From: Lachnospiraceae bacterium UBA3633
GTDB taxonomy: Bacteria > Bacillota > Clostridia > Lachnospirales > Lachnospiraceae
Direction of reading: 5' to 3'
DNA: 64,000 nucleotides
Assembly (NCBI GenBank): GCA_002374095.1
Contig: DFKY01000023.1
Coordinates: 52,395 to 116,394 of the forward strand
Numbering within the stretch: position 1 is the stretch's first letter; each line of letters starts with the position of its first letter. Of the stretch, positions 24,894 to 34,240 are shown piece by piece. The notes under the pieces are model-generated. The model had not been told where the DNA came from, searched no databases, and saw only the letters and a list, made by a program, of their open reading frames with translations. A program made the translations under genes and the position numbers.

Positions 24894-25751
24894 TTAATAG
24901 TTTTTACGCAGTTTAAGTAAATAATACTCCCACGCACCTATAGCTATAGCAAATTCCCCATCTTCGACAAAATGTATATCACTTCCAGTATAATCAGCAA
25001 TTTCAGTCAATCTCTCTTGCACATAAGTATCAGATACAAGGGTTCCTATATATACAACAGGCAAATCTTTATTTAAGGCTTTCACAAGGAGCGATATGTT
25101 TTCAAGAACAAGATTTAATGTCGCTGCCATAGTGTCTTCCAGTCTATAATTCCCACTCAATTTAGCAAAATTCGCCGCTGTAATATCCGTTGACATGTCC
25201 AAAATATCATTTTTAGAAATATCTCCGATTAGAAGATCAAGATTCTTGTGATTACCCTTTTTTGCATAATCAACAAGTATTTCAAATGGTTTTATATCTC
25301 TACTATCACTTTGTAAATTAATTAAAGCATTGGAAAGACCAACAAATGTGCCACCGCCAAGTCCTGTACCACCAAGTCTTTTGTAATCATTAAGATTACT
25401 ATAAACTATAGTAGTACCAGTCCCTATAGATACTATAACTGCCTCATCATATTTTGATAAAAGTATCCCACCATAACTTATAGCAAGATGTTCATCTACT
25501 TTAATCACATTTATGCCATCAATAGTATCATCTAAAAAGCTCGTGCCAGTTCCTGTCAAAACTAAAGTTTCTATATCATTTTTTTCTATTTTATACTTAT
25601 CTAATACCTTATAAAAAAAACTATAAAAATCAGTACCACGATACTTCTCTTTTCCAAGTAGTTTTATTTTTTCATCATCTCTTGGCCCAGTAATTGACAA
25701 AACCAATGTCTTGATGTTGGTGCTTCCTATATCAAAAACTAATATATACAT
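24894..25751 (-). CDS. coaW: Type II pantothenate kinase
   Basis: Phosphorylates pantothenate, the first step of coenzyme A synthesis. The ASKHA-fold phosphate motifs are visible: FDIGSTNIKTLVL at the start, VSIGTGTTIVY and GGTGLGGGTFVGLSNAL near 115-140, and the C-terminal EFAIAIGAWEYYLL. Type II enzymes, as in Staphylococcus, are generally resistant to CoA feedback. It overlaps potC by one base and occupies the position where potD normally stands, so it is translated with the polyamine transporter genes. Confidence 0.85.
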   Translation of the reverse strand: MYILVFDIGSTNIKTLVLSITGPRDDEKIKLLGKEKYRGTDFYSFFYKVLDKYKIEKNDIETLVLTGTGTSFLDDTIDGINVIKVDEHLAISYGGILLSKYDEAVIVSIGTGTTIVYSNLNDYKRLGGTGLGGGTFVGLSNALINLQSDSRDIKPFEILVDYAKKGNHKNLDLLIGDISKNDILDMSTDITAANFAKLSGNYRLEDTMAATLNLVLENISLLVKALNKDLPVVYIGTLVSDTYVQERLTEIADYTGSDIHFVEDGEFAIAIGAWEYYLLKLRKNY

Positions 25752-26554
25752 TAGTCATCCTCTTTTCTATTAGTAACAAAATTAGTAATCACAAGTATTA
25801 TAAGCACTATCAAAAACATAACGCTTGAAAGTGCATATAGTGATGGGTTAAGTCCTCTTTTTACCTGTGCATAAACTAAAGTAGATATAGTATTGATTCC
25901 TGCCCCTCTTGTAAAATGTGTAATTATAAAATCATCAAGGCTCATAGTTACTGCAAGCATAAATCCGCTTATTATGCCCGGCATAATCTCCGGAAGGACA
26001 ACTTTAAAAAACGCCACACTACTTGTAGCTCCAAGGTCTCTTGCCGCTTCATATTCAAGCCGTGATGAACCTTTAAGTTTTGGCAAAACTGAAAGTATAA
26101 CATATGGTATATTAAAAGTAATATGTGCAAGTAATACTGTAAACCAAGAAAGCCCAAAACTTATATTAATATTTTCCAAGATTTTCCCATATGCGATAAA
26201 GCAAAGCATAAGTGATATGCCTGTAGCTACATCAGCATTAAGCATAGGAATATTGGTTATATTCATATATATATTTCTACTTTTTTTAGACATATTACTA
26301 ATTGCAACTGCTGCCATAGTGCCAATAATCACAGCAACTATAGATGAGACAAGTGCTATAGATATAGTATTTTGAAGCGCAGATACAATATTTCTATCCG
26401 CAAACATTTGCCTGTACCATTTTAGCGAAAGGCCAGTAAAATTAACTCTTGATTTTGATGAATTAAAAGAAAGCCCAACCATTACAAGTATAGGTACATA
26501 TGTAAATAATAGTATCAGTACAAGATAAAAATTTTTTAAAAACTTTCTTATCAT
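25751..26554 (-). CDS. potC: Spermidine/putrescine ABC permease PotC
   Basis: An inner-membrane subunit of a polyamine importer with six spans. The EAA loop that contacts the ATPase reads AARDLGATSSVAFFKVVLPE near residues 170-190. The opening LTYVPILVMVGLSFN and RVNFTGLSLKWY matches PotC. The length of 267 is typical. It overlaps potB by four bases. Confidence 0.93.
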   Translation of the reverse strand: MIRKFLKNFYLVLILLFTYVPILVMVGLSFNSSKSRVNFTGLSLKWYRQMFADRNIVSALQNTISIALVSSIVAVIIGTMAAVAISNMSKKSRNIYMNITNIPMLNADVATGISLMLCFIAYGKILENINISFGLSWFTVLLAHITFNIPYVILSVLPKLKGSSRLEYEAARDLGATSSVAFFKVVLPEIMPGIISGFMLAVTMSLDDFIITHFTRGAGINTISTLVYAQVKRGLNPSLYALSSVMFLIVLIILVITNFVTNRKEDD

Positions 26555-27378
26555 ACAATATTTATCTCTTCATCCTTATCAGTAAAATTATTAGTAATGC
26601 CCATAACTATAAATATAAACACTATGAGCACAAATGACAATCCTGACCCAAGATGCCAATTGGAAGTGGTAAGGAATTCTTGTTCTATCACATTGCCTAC
26701 AAGTAGGAAAAGCCCTCCACCAAGCATATAAGATATAGCAACAGTTGTAAGCGCTGGAATAAACACCATCGTTATCCCAGATATCATACCAGGCATGCTA
26801 AGTGGCAATATAACCCGTGTGAATACTTGTATTTCGTTTGCTCCCAAATCTCTTGCTCCATTTAATGTATCATCTTTTATCTTCATAAGTGAATTATAAA
26901 GCGGTAATATCATAAATGGTAAAAAATCATACACCATACCAAGTATAATTGCCGTCTCAGTATTGACAATATTAATATTTGGTAGATTTAATGCAGAAAG
27001 AATTAGATTTATGATACCTTTTTTTTCTATCAGTGTAAGCCACGCATAAATCCTTAGTAGTCCATTCATCCACATAGGTAATATAAATACATATATTATA
27101 AAAGAAGATTTCTTTGTCTTACTATTTCTGAAAATTAGCGCTATCGGATATGCAAGAATTATACATATAAATGTACTTATAAATGCAAGTTTAAATGCTT
27201 TAACAAAACTTTTAAAATGTATAGGGTTAAAAAAGCTGATTACATTGTCTAATGTAAATGCATTTGCATCATTGGTAAAAGCGTAATACACAACAAAAAC
27301 AAGCGGAATGACAATGAATCCTATCATCCATATCGTATAAGGAGCTGCTATAAGATGATTTCGAAGTTTACTATTCAT
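26551..27378 (-). CDS. potB: Spermidine/putrescine ABC permease PotB
   Basis: The second permease subunit, 275 residues, six spans. The EAA loop reads GARDLGANEIQVFTRVILPL near 178-197, and the first periplasmic loop TLDNVISFFNP is PotB-like. It follows potA immediately with no intervening base beyond the stop codon. Confidence 0.93.
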   Translation of the reverse strand: MNSKLRNHLIAAPYTIWMIGFIVIPLVFVVYYAFTNDANAFTLDNVISFFNPIHFKSFVKAFKLAFISTFICIILAYPIALIFRNSKTKKSSFIIYVFILPMWMNGLLRIYAWLTLIEKKGIINLILSALNLPNINIVNTETAIILGMVYDFLPFMILPLYNSLMKIKDDTLNGARDLGANEIQVFTRVILPLSMPGMISGITMVFIPALTTVAISYMLGGGLFLLVGNVIEQEFLTTSNWHLGSGLSFVLIVFIFIVMGITNNFTDKDEEINIV

Positions 27379-28476
27379 CTACTCTTCTGCCTCATATACA
27401 ACTGGGTCTATTGCTTCTTCATCTTCTGATGTAGGTTTATTCATAATCTGAATGTTGTATGGCTCAACATATACTCCTACTTCTTTTCCGACTTCATGTA
27501 GTATAGTAGAGTGCACAAGCCACTCTTTCCCATCATCTGTGACACAAAGCATCTCATACATCTCCCCCTTAAATATCACATGAGTCATACGACCATGTAA
27601 TATCGCTTTAGGAGAATTTGGTTCTAAAATCTCGACATCTTCCGGTCTTATAACTATATCAACTGCTTTATTTTTGCCAAATCCAGCATCTATACATCTA
27701 AACTTCTTACCAGAAATCTCTACCGCATAGTCTTCAATCATCTTTCCACTTACAATATTGCTATCACCTATAAATGTAGCAACAAATGCATTTTCAGGCT
27801 CGTTATAAATCTGCTCTGGCGTACCCATCTGTTGAATGTAACCTTGATTCATAACAACTATAGTATCAGACATAGTAAGCGCCTCTTCTTGATCATGTGT
27901 AACATAGATGAACGTTATGCCAAGTTCATTTTTAAGACGTATAAGTTCATACTGCATCTCCTGTCTAAGCTTAAGATCAAGTGCACCAAGCGGTTCATCA
28001 AGAAGAAGTAACTTTGGTTCATTGACAATTGCTCGTGCAATTGCTATACGCTGTTGCTGACCACCAGAAAGTGCGTCTATATCTCTTTTGCCATATCCTT
28101 CAAGATTGACAAGTTTAAGTGCGTACTCAATCTTCGATTTTATAAAATCTTCACTTTTCTTCTTGATTCTAAGTCCAAATGCAATATTATCTTCCACATT
28201 CATATGTGGAAAAAGAGCATACTTTTGAAAAACAGTATTGAGCTGTCTTTTTTCAGGAGGCAATTCTGTAATATCTTTTCCATCAAAAAAAACTCGTCCC
28301 ATATCAGGTTTTAAAAATCCACCAATAATTCTAAGTATCGTAGTCTTACCACAGCCTGACGGTCCAAGTAATGTAACAAAAGTATTTTCTTTTATTGTAA
28401 GGTTAAAATCATCAATTACCCTATCACCATCAAAAGTTTTAGAAATATGTGATAGGTCAATCAAATTTTTTTTCAA
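27379..28476 (-). CDS. potA: Spermidine/putrescine ABC ATPase PotA
   Basis: Powers polyamine import. Walker A GPSGCGKTT, Q-loop QKYALFPHM, signature LSGGQQQR, Walker B LLLDEPLGALD and H-loop VTHDQEEALTMSD are all intact, followed by the C-terminal TOBE regulatory domain (VIRPEDVEI). The start codon is TTG at 28476, because no ATG occurs in frame near the expected N-terminus and GAGGA lies ten bases upstream. An ATG-AAT-TGA mini-frame overlaps this TTG. The expected binding-protein gene potD is missing from the operon. Confidence 0.94.
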   Translation of the reverse strand: MKKNLIDLSHISKTFDGDRVIDDFNLTIKENTFVTLLGPSGCGKTTILRIIGGFLKPDMGRVFFDGKDITELPPEKRQLNTVFQKYALFPHMNVEDNIAFGLRIKKKSEDFIKSKIEYALKLVNLEGYGKRDIDALSGGQQQRIAIARAIVNEPKLLLLDEPLGALDLKLRQEMQYELIRLKNELGITFIYVTHDQEEALTMSDTIVVMNQGYIQQMGTPEQIYNEPENAFVATFIGDSNIVSGKMIEDYAVEISGKKFRCIDAGFGKNKAVDIVIRPEDVEILEPNSPKAILHGRMTHVIFKGEMYEMLCVTDDGKEWLVHSTILHEVGKEVGVYVEPYNIQIMNKPTSEDEEAIDPVVYEAEE

Positions 28477-28494
28477 TTCATTTTGTCCTCACAG

Positions 28495-28510
28495 GGAACT
28501 TAATTGTTCC
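28495..28510. promoter_or_regulatory. Inverted repeat in the potA leader
   Basis: GGAAC, six bases TTAATT, GTTCC. It lies between the promoter and the ribosome site of potA, where it could be an operator or a small mRNA hairpin. It has no T-run, so it is not a terminator. Confidence 0.45.
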
Positions 28511-28533
28511 TTCCTTCAAAATATTGTATATAG

Positions 28534-28562
28534 ATTATATATAATATTAAAGTATTTGTAAA
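28534..28562 (-). promoter_or_regulatory. Sigma-A-type promoter of potABC-coaW
   Basis: On the minus strand TTTACA (28562-28557), 17 bases, TATAAT (28539-28534), about 58 bases before the TTG start of potA. Confidence 0.78.
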
Positions 28563-28581
28563 GTAAAAATTGTCTATAATG

Positions 28582-29280
28582 TCACATATTTATCATTGAA
28601 GCATTTGTTGTATTAAGTAGTAAGATAATAGTACAAAACAGAGCGAAAAATACATAAAAGAATATGTAGTAAAATTCACTAATCATGTAATTCAAAAAAA
28701 CTAAAGTTACAACTAAGAGTATAAAACCCACAACATAAGACACAACCATAGAGATATTTAAATCATAAATTGTGGAAGAAATATACATTGAAATAGCCGA
28801 AAAGAGTATAGTATAGCATAGTATTGCTATAAGTATTTTTGCTATTGAAAAAGCTCCTACTCCACCATACAAAAACGACATACTTAAAATAGGCAAAGCT
28901 GAAGTGATAATTATGACAAGATATGTAAGTCCCCTTAGATATACAGCAAGAACTATATCAGAATTTTTAACTCTCGCACTATGCAAATTATCAATTATAT
29001 TATCTCTATACATAGAGTTTATACTTCTTGATAAAAATAAAGGTGTAAGAACATATGACAAGATAAAAAGTACAAGTATTGCAAATGTATAAAAAAGTCT
29101 TACAGTATTGTAGTCAATTGTGCCTGTAGCTTTACTACTCGATATTATTGCATTGGAAAATACCAGGATGGCAATAGATAGTATTACATTCAACATAAAA
29201 AGATAGATAAGAAGCGTCCGTCTTCTCACATTTTTAAGTGTAATTCTATTAAAGATTTCCATGATATTATTCATATGCAT
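28582..29280 (-). CDS. ABC-2-like membrane permease
   Basis: A 232-residue protein with six hydrophobic helices and a short basic N-terminus (TLKNVRRRT), the usual layout of ABC-2 exporter permeases. No sequence motif identifies a substrate. It starts directly after the stop of the ATP-binding gene, with which it should form an exporter-like complex. It is the last gene of the long operon; the two-component system four genes upstream is the likely regulator. Confidence 0.7.
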   Translation of the reverse strand: MHMNNIMEIFNRITLKNVRRRTLLIYLFMLNVILSIAILVFSNAIISSSKATGTIDYNTVRLFYTFAILVLFILSYVLTPLFLSRSINSMYRDNIIDNLHSARVKNSDIVLAVYLRGLTYLVIIITSALPILSMSFLYGGVGAFSIAKILIAILCYTILFSAISMYISSTIYDLNISMVVSYVVGFILLVVTLVFLNYMISEFYYIFFYVFFALFCTIILLLNTTNASMINM

Positions 29281-30195
29281 TTATCCACTAAATAATTGTT
29301 CAAATCTCACTTGTTGTTTTCTATAAGAATATACTTTAACTCCATTATCAATAAGTTCTTTCAAAATGCTACTTTCAATACTTTTAATATGCTTATCATC
29401 TTCACTTGATACAATTGAAAATGTTATATTATTATCACTATACGATATATCAACTACACTTTTATTATTTTTCAATATATTTACTGCACTATCGACATTA
29501 CTGATTATTTCGACTTCTATCTTATTGGCAATGTCTGCATACCTATGCACTTCATTTTTTTTATCAAATATAACAAGATGTCCCCTATCAAGTATCCCAT
29601 AGTAGTCACATATGTCTTCAATAAAATTGGTGTTTCTTGACGCAAAAATGATTGTCTTCTTTTTAAGCATTGTCTTTATGTAATTATACATTCTCTCATG
29701 ATATTCTACATTATCGCCAAAAAATATATTATCAAAAAGTATAATATCTGGGTCATCTATAAGGACTCTTATAAGGTCTATAAACTTATAAGTTTCCTTA
29801 TCAATCTGTCCTAAAAATGTGTGCTTATATGACATAAGTGAAAACTCTGAAAGTTTATCATCAATAAAAGTGTCGAGTTCATTTTTATCTTTTGTGTGAT
29901 AAATATTTCCATAAAAACTTAGATAATCATATACTGATATGTCATTATCTATTTCGATTCTATCATTCAAAATCCCAACTTTAAGTTTATGTTCTTTTTT
30001 AATATCTATACCATCAATAAGTATTTCCCCTTCAAAGCTCTTATAGATTCCCGATATAAGTTTAAGAATTGCAGTCTTTCCAGAACTCTTATTTCCAAGA
30101 AAACATACAGTTTTTTTATCAGCAATCGAAAACGAAATATCACTCAAGATATCTATATTGTTAATATTTAGTTTTACTTTTTTGAACTCAATCAT
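29281..30195 (-). CDS. Degenerate ABC-type ATP-binding protein
   Basis: The N-terminal half follows ABC ATPases: Walker A GNKSSGKT at 34-41 and the DGIDIKKE region. The catalytic side is altered. The LSGGQ signature position reads LGQIDKET, the Walker B glutamate is asparagine (ILFDN, residue 156), and the switch histidine position reads ASRN with arginine 187. It may bind ATP but should hydrolyse it poorly or not at all. The last 80 residues are an extra domain of unclear type. Its neighbours, a permease and a large exported protein, suggest a gated or signalling complex rather than a pump. Confidence 0.75.
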   Translation of the reverse strand: MIEFKKVKLNINNIDILSDISFSIADKKTVCFLGNKSSGKTAILKLISGIYKSFEGEILIDGIDIKKEHKLKVGILNDRIEIDNDISVYDYLSFYGNIYHTKDKNELDTFIDDKLSEFSLMSYKHTFLGQIDKETYKFIDLIRVLIDDPDIILFDNIFFGDNVEYHERMYNYIKTMLKKKTIIFASRNTNFIEDICDYYGILDRGHLVIFDKKNEVHRYADIANKIEVEIISNVDSAVNILKNNKSVVDISYSDNNITFSIVSSEDDKHIKSIESSILKELIDNGVKVYSYRKQQVRFEQLFSG

Positions 30196-30197
30196 TG

Positions 30198-32477
30198 TTA
30201 ATCAGTTGCTATCGCACGAACAACAGGAAGACTTATCATACGATAGATTGGATCTCTACTTGTTGGTACAAATCTAAGAGTCAATTGATTGTCATATGTC
30301 AGATATTTTTCAAAACTATCATATAGTATTCTATTATCAGTAATTAGATCATATTCCAAAGTATCCAAATTATAAGCATATATATCTCCATAAAATGGCA
30401 CATTGGTACTTATGCTTCCATAATCATAACTATCAATGCCCTCAAAATATATCTTTGATAATGCTGCATCTTTGTCAAATCTATATGTATTTACAACAGC
30501 TTCATCACCTTTTATCGAATTATTTATCTCATCATAGTACCCATTGACATTTTCTACATCATTTTGAAGAGAGCATAGGTCTTTTATACCCATAGTCATA
30601 TCATCACTTACCTTTGTGACAAGAAGCGTTTTCCCGCGAACATCTCCTACGCTACTTGAATTAATGTCTATAGTTCCATTATTGTCTATAAAGCCAAGAA
30701 ATAGTGCATAGTCAAAATAGCCATGTATGTTTTGATCAAGATAATATTTTATTATATCTTTATTGGAATCATTAGATAAAATATCAGCAAGCATTTCATT
30801 GTTGTTAATTGGGGTATTAATGACATTACCCCTTGAAAGTGACAAACTATAAGTTGGTGTTATATCGCCAATATCTATAACTTTACCATAAAGCAATATT
30901 TTTGCATCATGTATAGGTATGCGCATATTATTGGTAACTCTTCCAGTGACACTACCATCAAATCTTTCAAACGAACAATTTATATTATATATATCATTTA
31001 GATAGTTATTGTTTTCATATGCAAAGAGATTTGAATCAAAACTTTTTGCATTATTGACACTTACAACGGTCTTACCTGCTTCCTTTGTAAAAACAGCTTC
31101 TTTTATGCTTGCACTATCTATAAAATTGATACTTCTTATTGGCTCTCTCGTAGATCTAAGTATAGGATAAATCTCTTTTGTTGATTCAGTATCAAATCTA
31201 AAATCTCCACTTTCATTTGTCAAAAAATTAAGAAATGCCTTTTCACTTGTATTTGCATCTTTTATATCTACAATGCTGATATAGGAAAGGGTTATATTTT
31301 TGGTTAGAGAAGAAAACCTACTATAGAAAATCCATATTGTCACCAAAGTTGATACAATAAATACACATACACCATAGATTCTTTGCTTACTTAAATTTCT
31401 AAGCAATACATATAAGACAAGAATGATAAAAAATAAGTACGCTATAATGTAAACGGTGATTGGGAAAATCTTAGGTAAGTTCTCGTCATCCACTACATTT
31501 AAAAGTCGTCTTATACTATAGTAATCATTTGATATAAATAAATTATCATTGTCAATAATTCTATTGATATATGAAAGTATAGTACTAGTGCCAAGTATAT
31601 CCATCAGAAGATTTCTATTGTCATAAACTGAATCAGTATTTACAAAAGAAATTGGTACCATAAATACAATCATTTTGTTAGTATTAACTAATCTATAATA
31701 AAAGTTACCATCAGAATCATTGATATTTTTGCCATCATCATATATTCCATTTAAGAAATTATATAAAGGATTGTCTTCAGTAAGGCTTAAATCTCCCGCT
31801 ACAATAACTGGCCTACCAGATTCTATAAATTTTTCTATAGAATAAAGTGAGTTATCATTAAGTTCAGTAAAATCAAAGTTGGATATTAAAAGCATATCCA
31901 AAAGATCAAAATACTTGTCATTTACTCTATCAGCATTTCCTACATCAACAAGCTTCGTCTCGATGCCTGTATCAGTAACTATTACGCTATCGAGGTATGT
32001 TAATATATTGAAATCAGATGTCAGTGCTCCAACTATAAGTTTATTGCTGTAGTATCTAAGGTCTATATTACTTCTTGATTCCTCTACCAATTCATTTCTT
32101 TCATTATATACACTAATTGATACGGTATTTAGAGTATTGGATAAAGTTACATCCATTGTTTTTACCATAGTGCTATGTTCATCAAGACTTATCTCACTTC
32201 TATATGTGTATACTGAATTGTTAGTTTCATAAACATTTAAATCAATATAGCCTTTAAAACTTTGCGAGCCACTATTAGTTACTGTAAGTTCAAAAGGTAG
32301 TGCTCTACCTGGTTTCGCCACATTATCTATACCATATGAAAACCTTATATCAATATTTTCTGCGAAGGCAGGTAAAATGGAAGCAAAAAACAAGAAAAAG
32401 AAAAATGCCATTATTGATAAAATGCATCTGCCATCCTTAAATCTCTGATATATTTTTATAATTTTATTCTTACCCAT
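30198..32477 (-). CDS. Large membrane-anchored extracytoplasmic protein (759 aa)
   Basis: I cannot assign a known function. A signal peptide/anchor covers residues about 18-40 (IMAFFFFLFFASILPAFA). A beta-rich domain follows with KPGRALPFELTVTNSGS, typical of an Ig/NEW3-like fold, then a Rossmann-like region (IVGALTSDF, LLISNFDFTELND, RPVIVAGDLS) reminiscent of inactive amidotransferase-like domains. Two membrane spans at about 345-365 and 372-392 are followed by a second large domain of about 360 residues. Similar proteins are found beside ABC genes in Clostridia. The gene overlaps the histidine kinase by eight bases. Confidence 0.7.
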   Translation of the reverse strand: MGKNKIIKIYQRFKDGRCILSIMAFFFFLFFASILPAFAENIDIRFSYGIDNVAKPGRALPFELTVTNSGSQSFKGYIDLNVYETNNSVYTYRSEISLDEHSTMVKTMDVTLSNTLNTVSISVYNERNELVEESRSNIDLRYYSNKLIVGALTSDFNILTYLDSVIVTDTGIETKLVDVGNADRVNDKYFDLLDMLLISNFDFTELNDNSLYSIEKFIESGRPVIVAGDLSLTEDNPLYNFLNGIYDDGKNINDSDGNFYYRLVNTNKMIVFMVPISFVNTDSVYDNRNLLMDILGTSTILSYINRIIDNDNLFISNDYYSIRRLLNVVDDENLPKIFPITVYIIAYLFFIILVLYVLLRNLSKQRIYGVCVFIVSTLVTIWIFYSRFSSLTKNITLSYISIVDIKDANTSEKAFLNFLTNESGDFRFDTESTKEIYPILRSTREPIRSINFIDSASIKEAVFTKEAGKTVVSVNNAKSFDSNLFAYENNNYLNDIYNINCSFERFDGSVTGRVTNNMRIPIHDAKILLYGKVIDIGDITPTYSLSLSRGNVINTPINNNEMLADILSNDSNKDIIKYYLDQNIHGYFDYALFLGFIDNNGTIDINSSSVGDVRGKTLLVTKVSDDMTMGIKDLCSLQNDVENVNGYYDEINNSIKGDEAVVNTYRFDKDAALSKIYFEGIDSYDYGSISTNVPFYGDIYAYNLDTLEYDLITDNRILYDSFEKYLTYDNQLTLRFVPTSRDPIYRMISLPVVRAIATD

Positions 32478-33549
32478 CTATTTTAAAAGTCACCTTAAAG
32501 ACCGTCCCATCTGAATCAGATTTTACATTAATTTTGCCACCATGAAGTTCCACAATACTTTTAGCTATCGCAAGCCCAAGTCCCGTCCCACCTGTCTCAC
32601 TAGCTCTTGAATCATCAACTCTATAAAACTTATCAAAAAGATTTTTAAGCGATTTCTTTGGTATAAGTTTGCCAAAATTAATAACGCTCACATCTACAGT
32701 ATCTACATTTTTATTGACCTTTATGTAAATTGTCTTTCCATCTTTACCATACTTTATTGCATTATTAATAAGATTTTCAAAAAGCCTAACGGTAAGTTTT
32801 GGGTCAAGATTCATCATCATCGAATCAACATTTGATTCCAAACTACACTCTATGCCATTATTCTCAAATAACGGATAAAACTCTGAAATCAATTGATTAA
32901 GAAGTTCTACTAAATCTATTTTTTCTTTTTTAACCACTAAGCCGCTACCATAATTCATCTTCGTAAAGGAGAATAGATCCTCAATAAGCGATTCAAGTTT
33001 TTTAGCTTTTTCATATACAATAATTGTATAGTCTTTTTTCTTTTCATCAGTAATCTTATCGTTGTTTACTATTATATCAAGGTAGCCAAGAATAGATGTA
33101 AGTGGAGTCCGTAAGTCATGAGCAATATTAGTCACAAGTTCATTTTTCGTATTTTCACTTTCCTTTTCACTCATGATGAGCTTTGTAAAATTATCTTGCA
33201 TGACATTGATATTAAAAGCCATCATGGATAGCTCGTCATCACCTATAACTTCAAGTTTTGATGTGTAATCGCCACTTGATATATTTTCAATACTTTGATA
33301 TATATCATCAATATATTTGACACGCTTTCGTTCCAAAAACACAAAAGTCAATGCAAAAGCGATAACTCCAAAAAGCAAAAATAAAATAATATTATATAGA
33401 TTGAAATTATCGCTACCATCTCCTATCACCATCGTGTTGTATATAAAAAATGCTGTAATAGCAAATAAAACAGCACTTGCGCATACAACATTTAATATAA
33501 ATCTACTATAATATTTTTTGAAAAGGTCATTTTTCAATTTTATATCCAA
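32470..33549 (-). CDS. Sensor histidine kinase
   Basis: It has two N-terminal spans (about 17-40 and 51-72) with a very short outer loop, a HAMP domain, a dimerisation H-box NIAHDLRTPLTS with H144, and a complete ATPase domain (N-box LFENLINNAIKYG, G1 and G2 boxes GTGLGLAIAKSIVELHGG). The short outer loop suggests sensing within the membrane or through a partner such as the adjacent ABC-like proteins. The length of 359 is typical. It overlaps its response regulator by 23 bases. Confidence 0.93.
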   Translation of the reverse strand: MDIKLKNDLFKKYYSRFILNVVCASAVLFAITAFFIYNTMVIGDGSDNFNLYNIILFLLFGVIAFALTFVFLERKRVKYIDDIYQSIENISSGDYTSKLEVIGDDELSMMAFNINVMQDNFTKLIMSEKESENTKNELVTNIAHDLRTPLTSILGYLDIIVNNDKITDEKKKDYTIIVYEKAKKLESLIEDLFSFTKMNYGSGLVVKKEKIDLVELLNQLISEFYPLFENNGIECSLESNVDSMMMNLDPKLTVRLFENLINNAIKYGKDGKTIYIKVNKNVDTVDVSVINFGKLIPKKSLKNLFDKFYRVDDSRASETGGTGLGLAIAKSIVELHGGKINVKSDSDGTVFKVTFKIDG

Positions 33550-34240
33550 CGCCCCACACTGTAGTTATTATTTTTTCTTCTCTTGTCTCTTCTTTTAATT
33601 TATTGCGAAGTCTTCTTATATGAACCATTACATTATTGGTAGCATCGAAGTTTTTCTCTTTCCAGACATTTTCAAAAATCTCGTCCGTTGAAAATACTTT
33701 ATTGGGGTTCTTTGCGAAAAGATAAAGTATATCAAACTCAATTTTAGTAAGCTTTATCTGCTCGTCATCAACTTTTACCTCATGTGTGACTTTATTGATG
33801 TAGAGATTTCTTATCGTTATCTCATCTGGCTCTTCTTCATCCACATGATTTGGGTTAAGCACAGTGTATCTTCTAAGTTGGGCTTTAACTCTTGCTATAA
33901 GTTCAAGCGCCTTTATTGGTTTAGTTACATAATCATCTGCCCCAAGTGTCAGACCTTCAATCTTGTCTTTTTCCGAAGTCCTTGCCGTAACCATGATGAC
34001 TGGTATATTATACTTCTCACGGATTCTTTTCAAAGTCTCTTTTCCATCCATTTTAGGCATCATAACATCAAGAAGCACCAAATCATACTTTTCTTTTTCA
34101 AGGCAGTTTAAAGCTTCAACACCATTTTTTGCTTTAGTGACATTATAGTCCTGCCCCATAAGATGTATCTCAATTAACTCTGCAATCTCCTTTTCATCAT
34201 CCACAACTAATATTTTCTTTTTGTCATTAGCTTCTGCCAT
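33527..34240 (-). CDS. OmpR-family response regulator
   Basis: The receiver domain has the acidic pocket VVDDE, phosphoacceptor D58 (LLDVMMPKMDG), T in VTARTS and K in YVTKPI. The C-terminal winged helix (EFDILYLFAKNPNKVFSTDEI, HIRRLRNKL, VWGVGYKIEK) is OmpR/VanR-type. Paired with the downstream histidine kinase, it probably controls the following membrane protein and ABC-like genes and perhaps envelope genes upstream. Confidence 0.95.
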   Translation of the reverse strand: MAEANDKKKILVVDDEKEIAELIEIHLMGQDYNVTKAKNGVEALNCLEKEKYDLVLLDVMMPKMDGKETLKRIREKYNIPVIMVTARTSEKDKIEGLTLGADDYVTKPIKALELIARVKAQLRRYTVLNPNHVDEEEPDEITIRNLYINKVTHEVKVDDEQIKLTKIEFDILYLFAKNPNKVFSTDEIFENVWKEKNFDATNNVMVHIRRLRNKLKEETREEKIITTVWGVGYKIEK

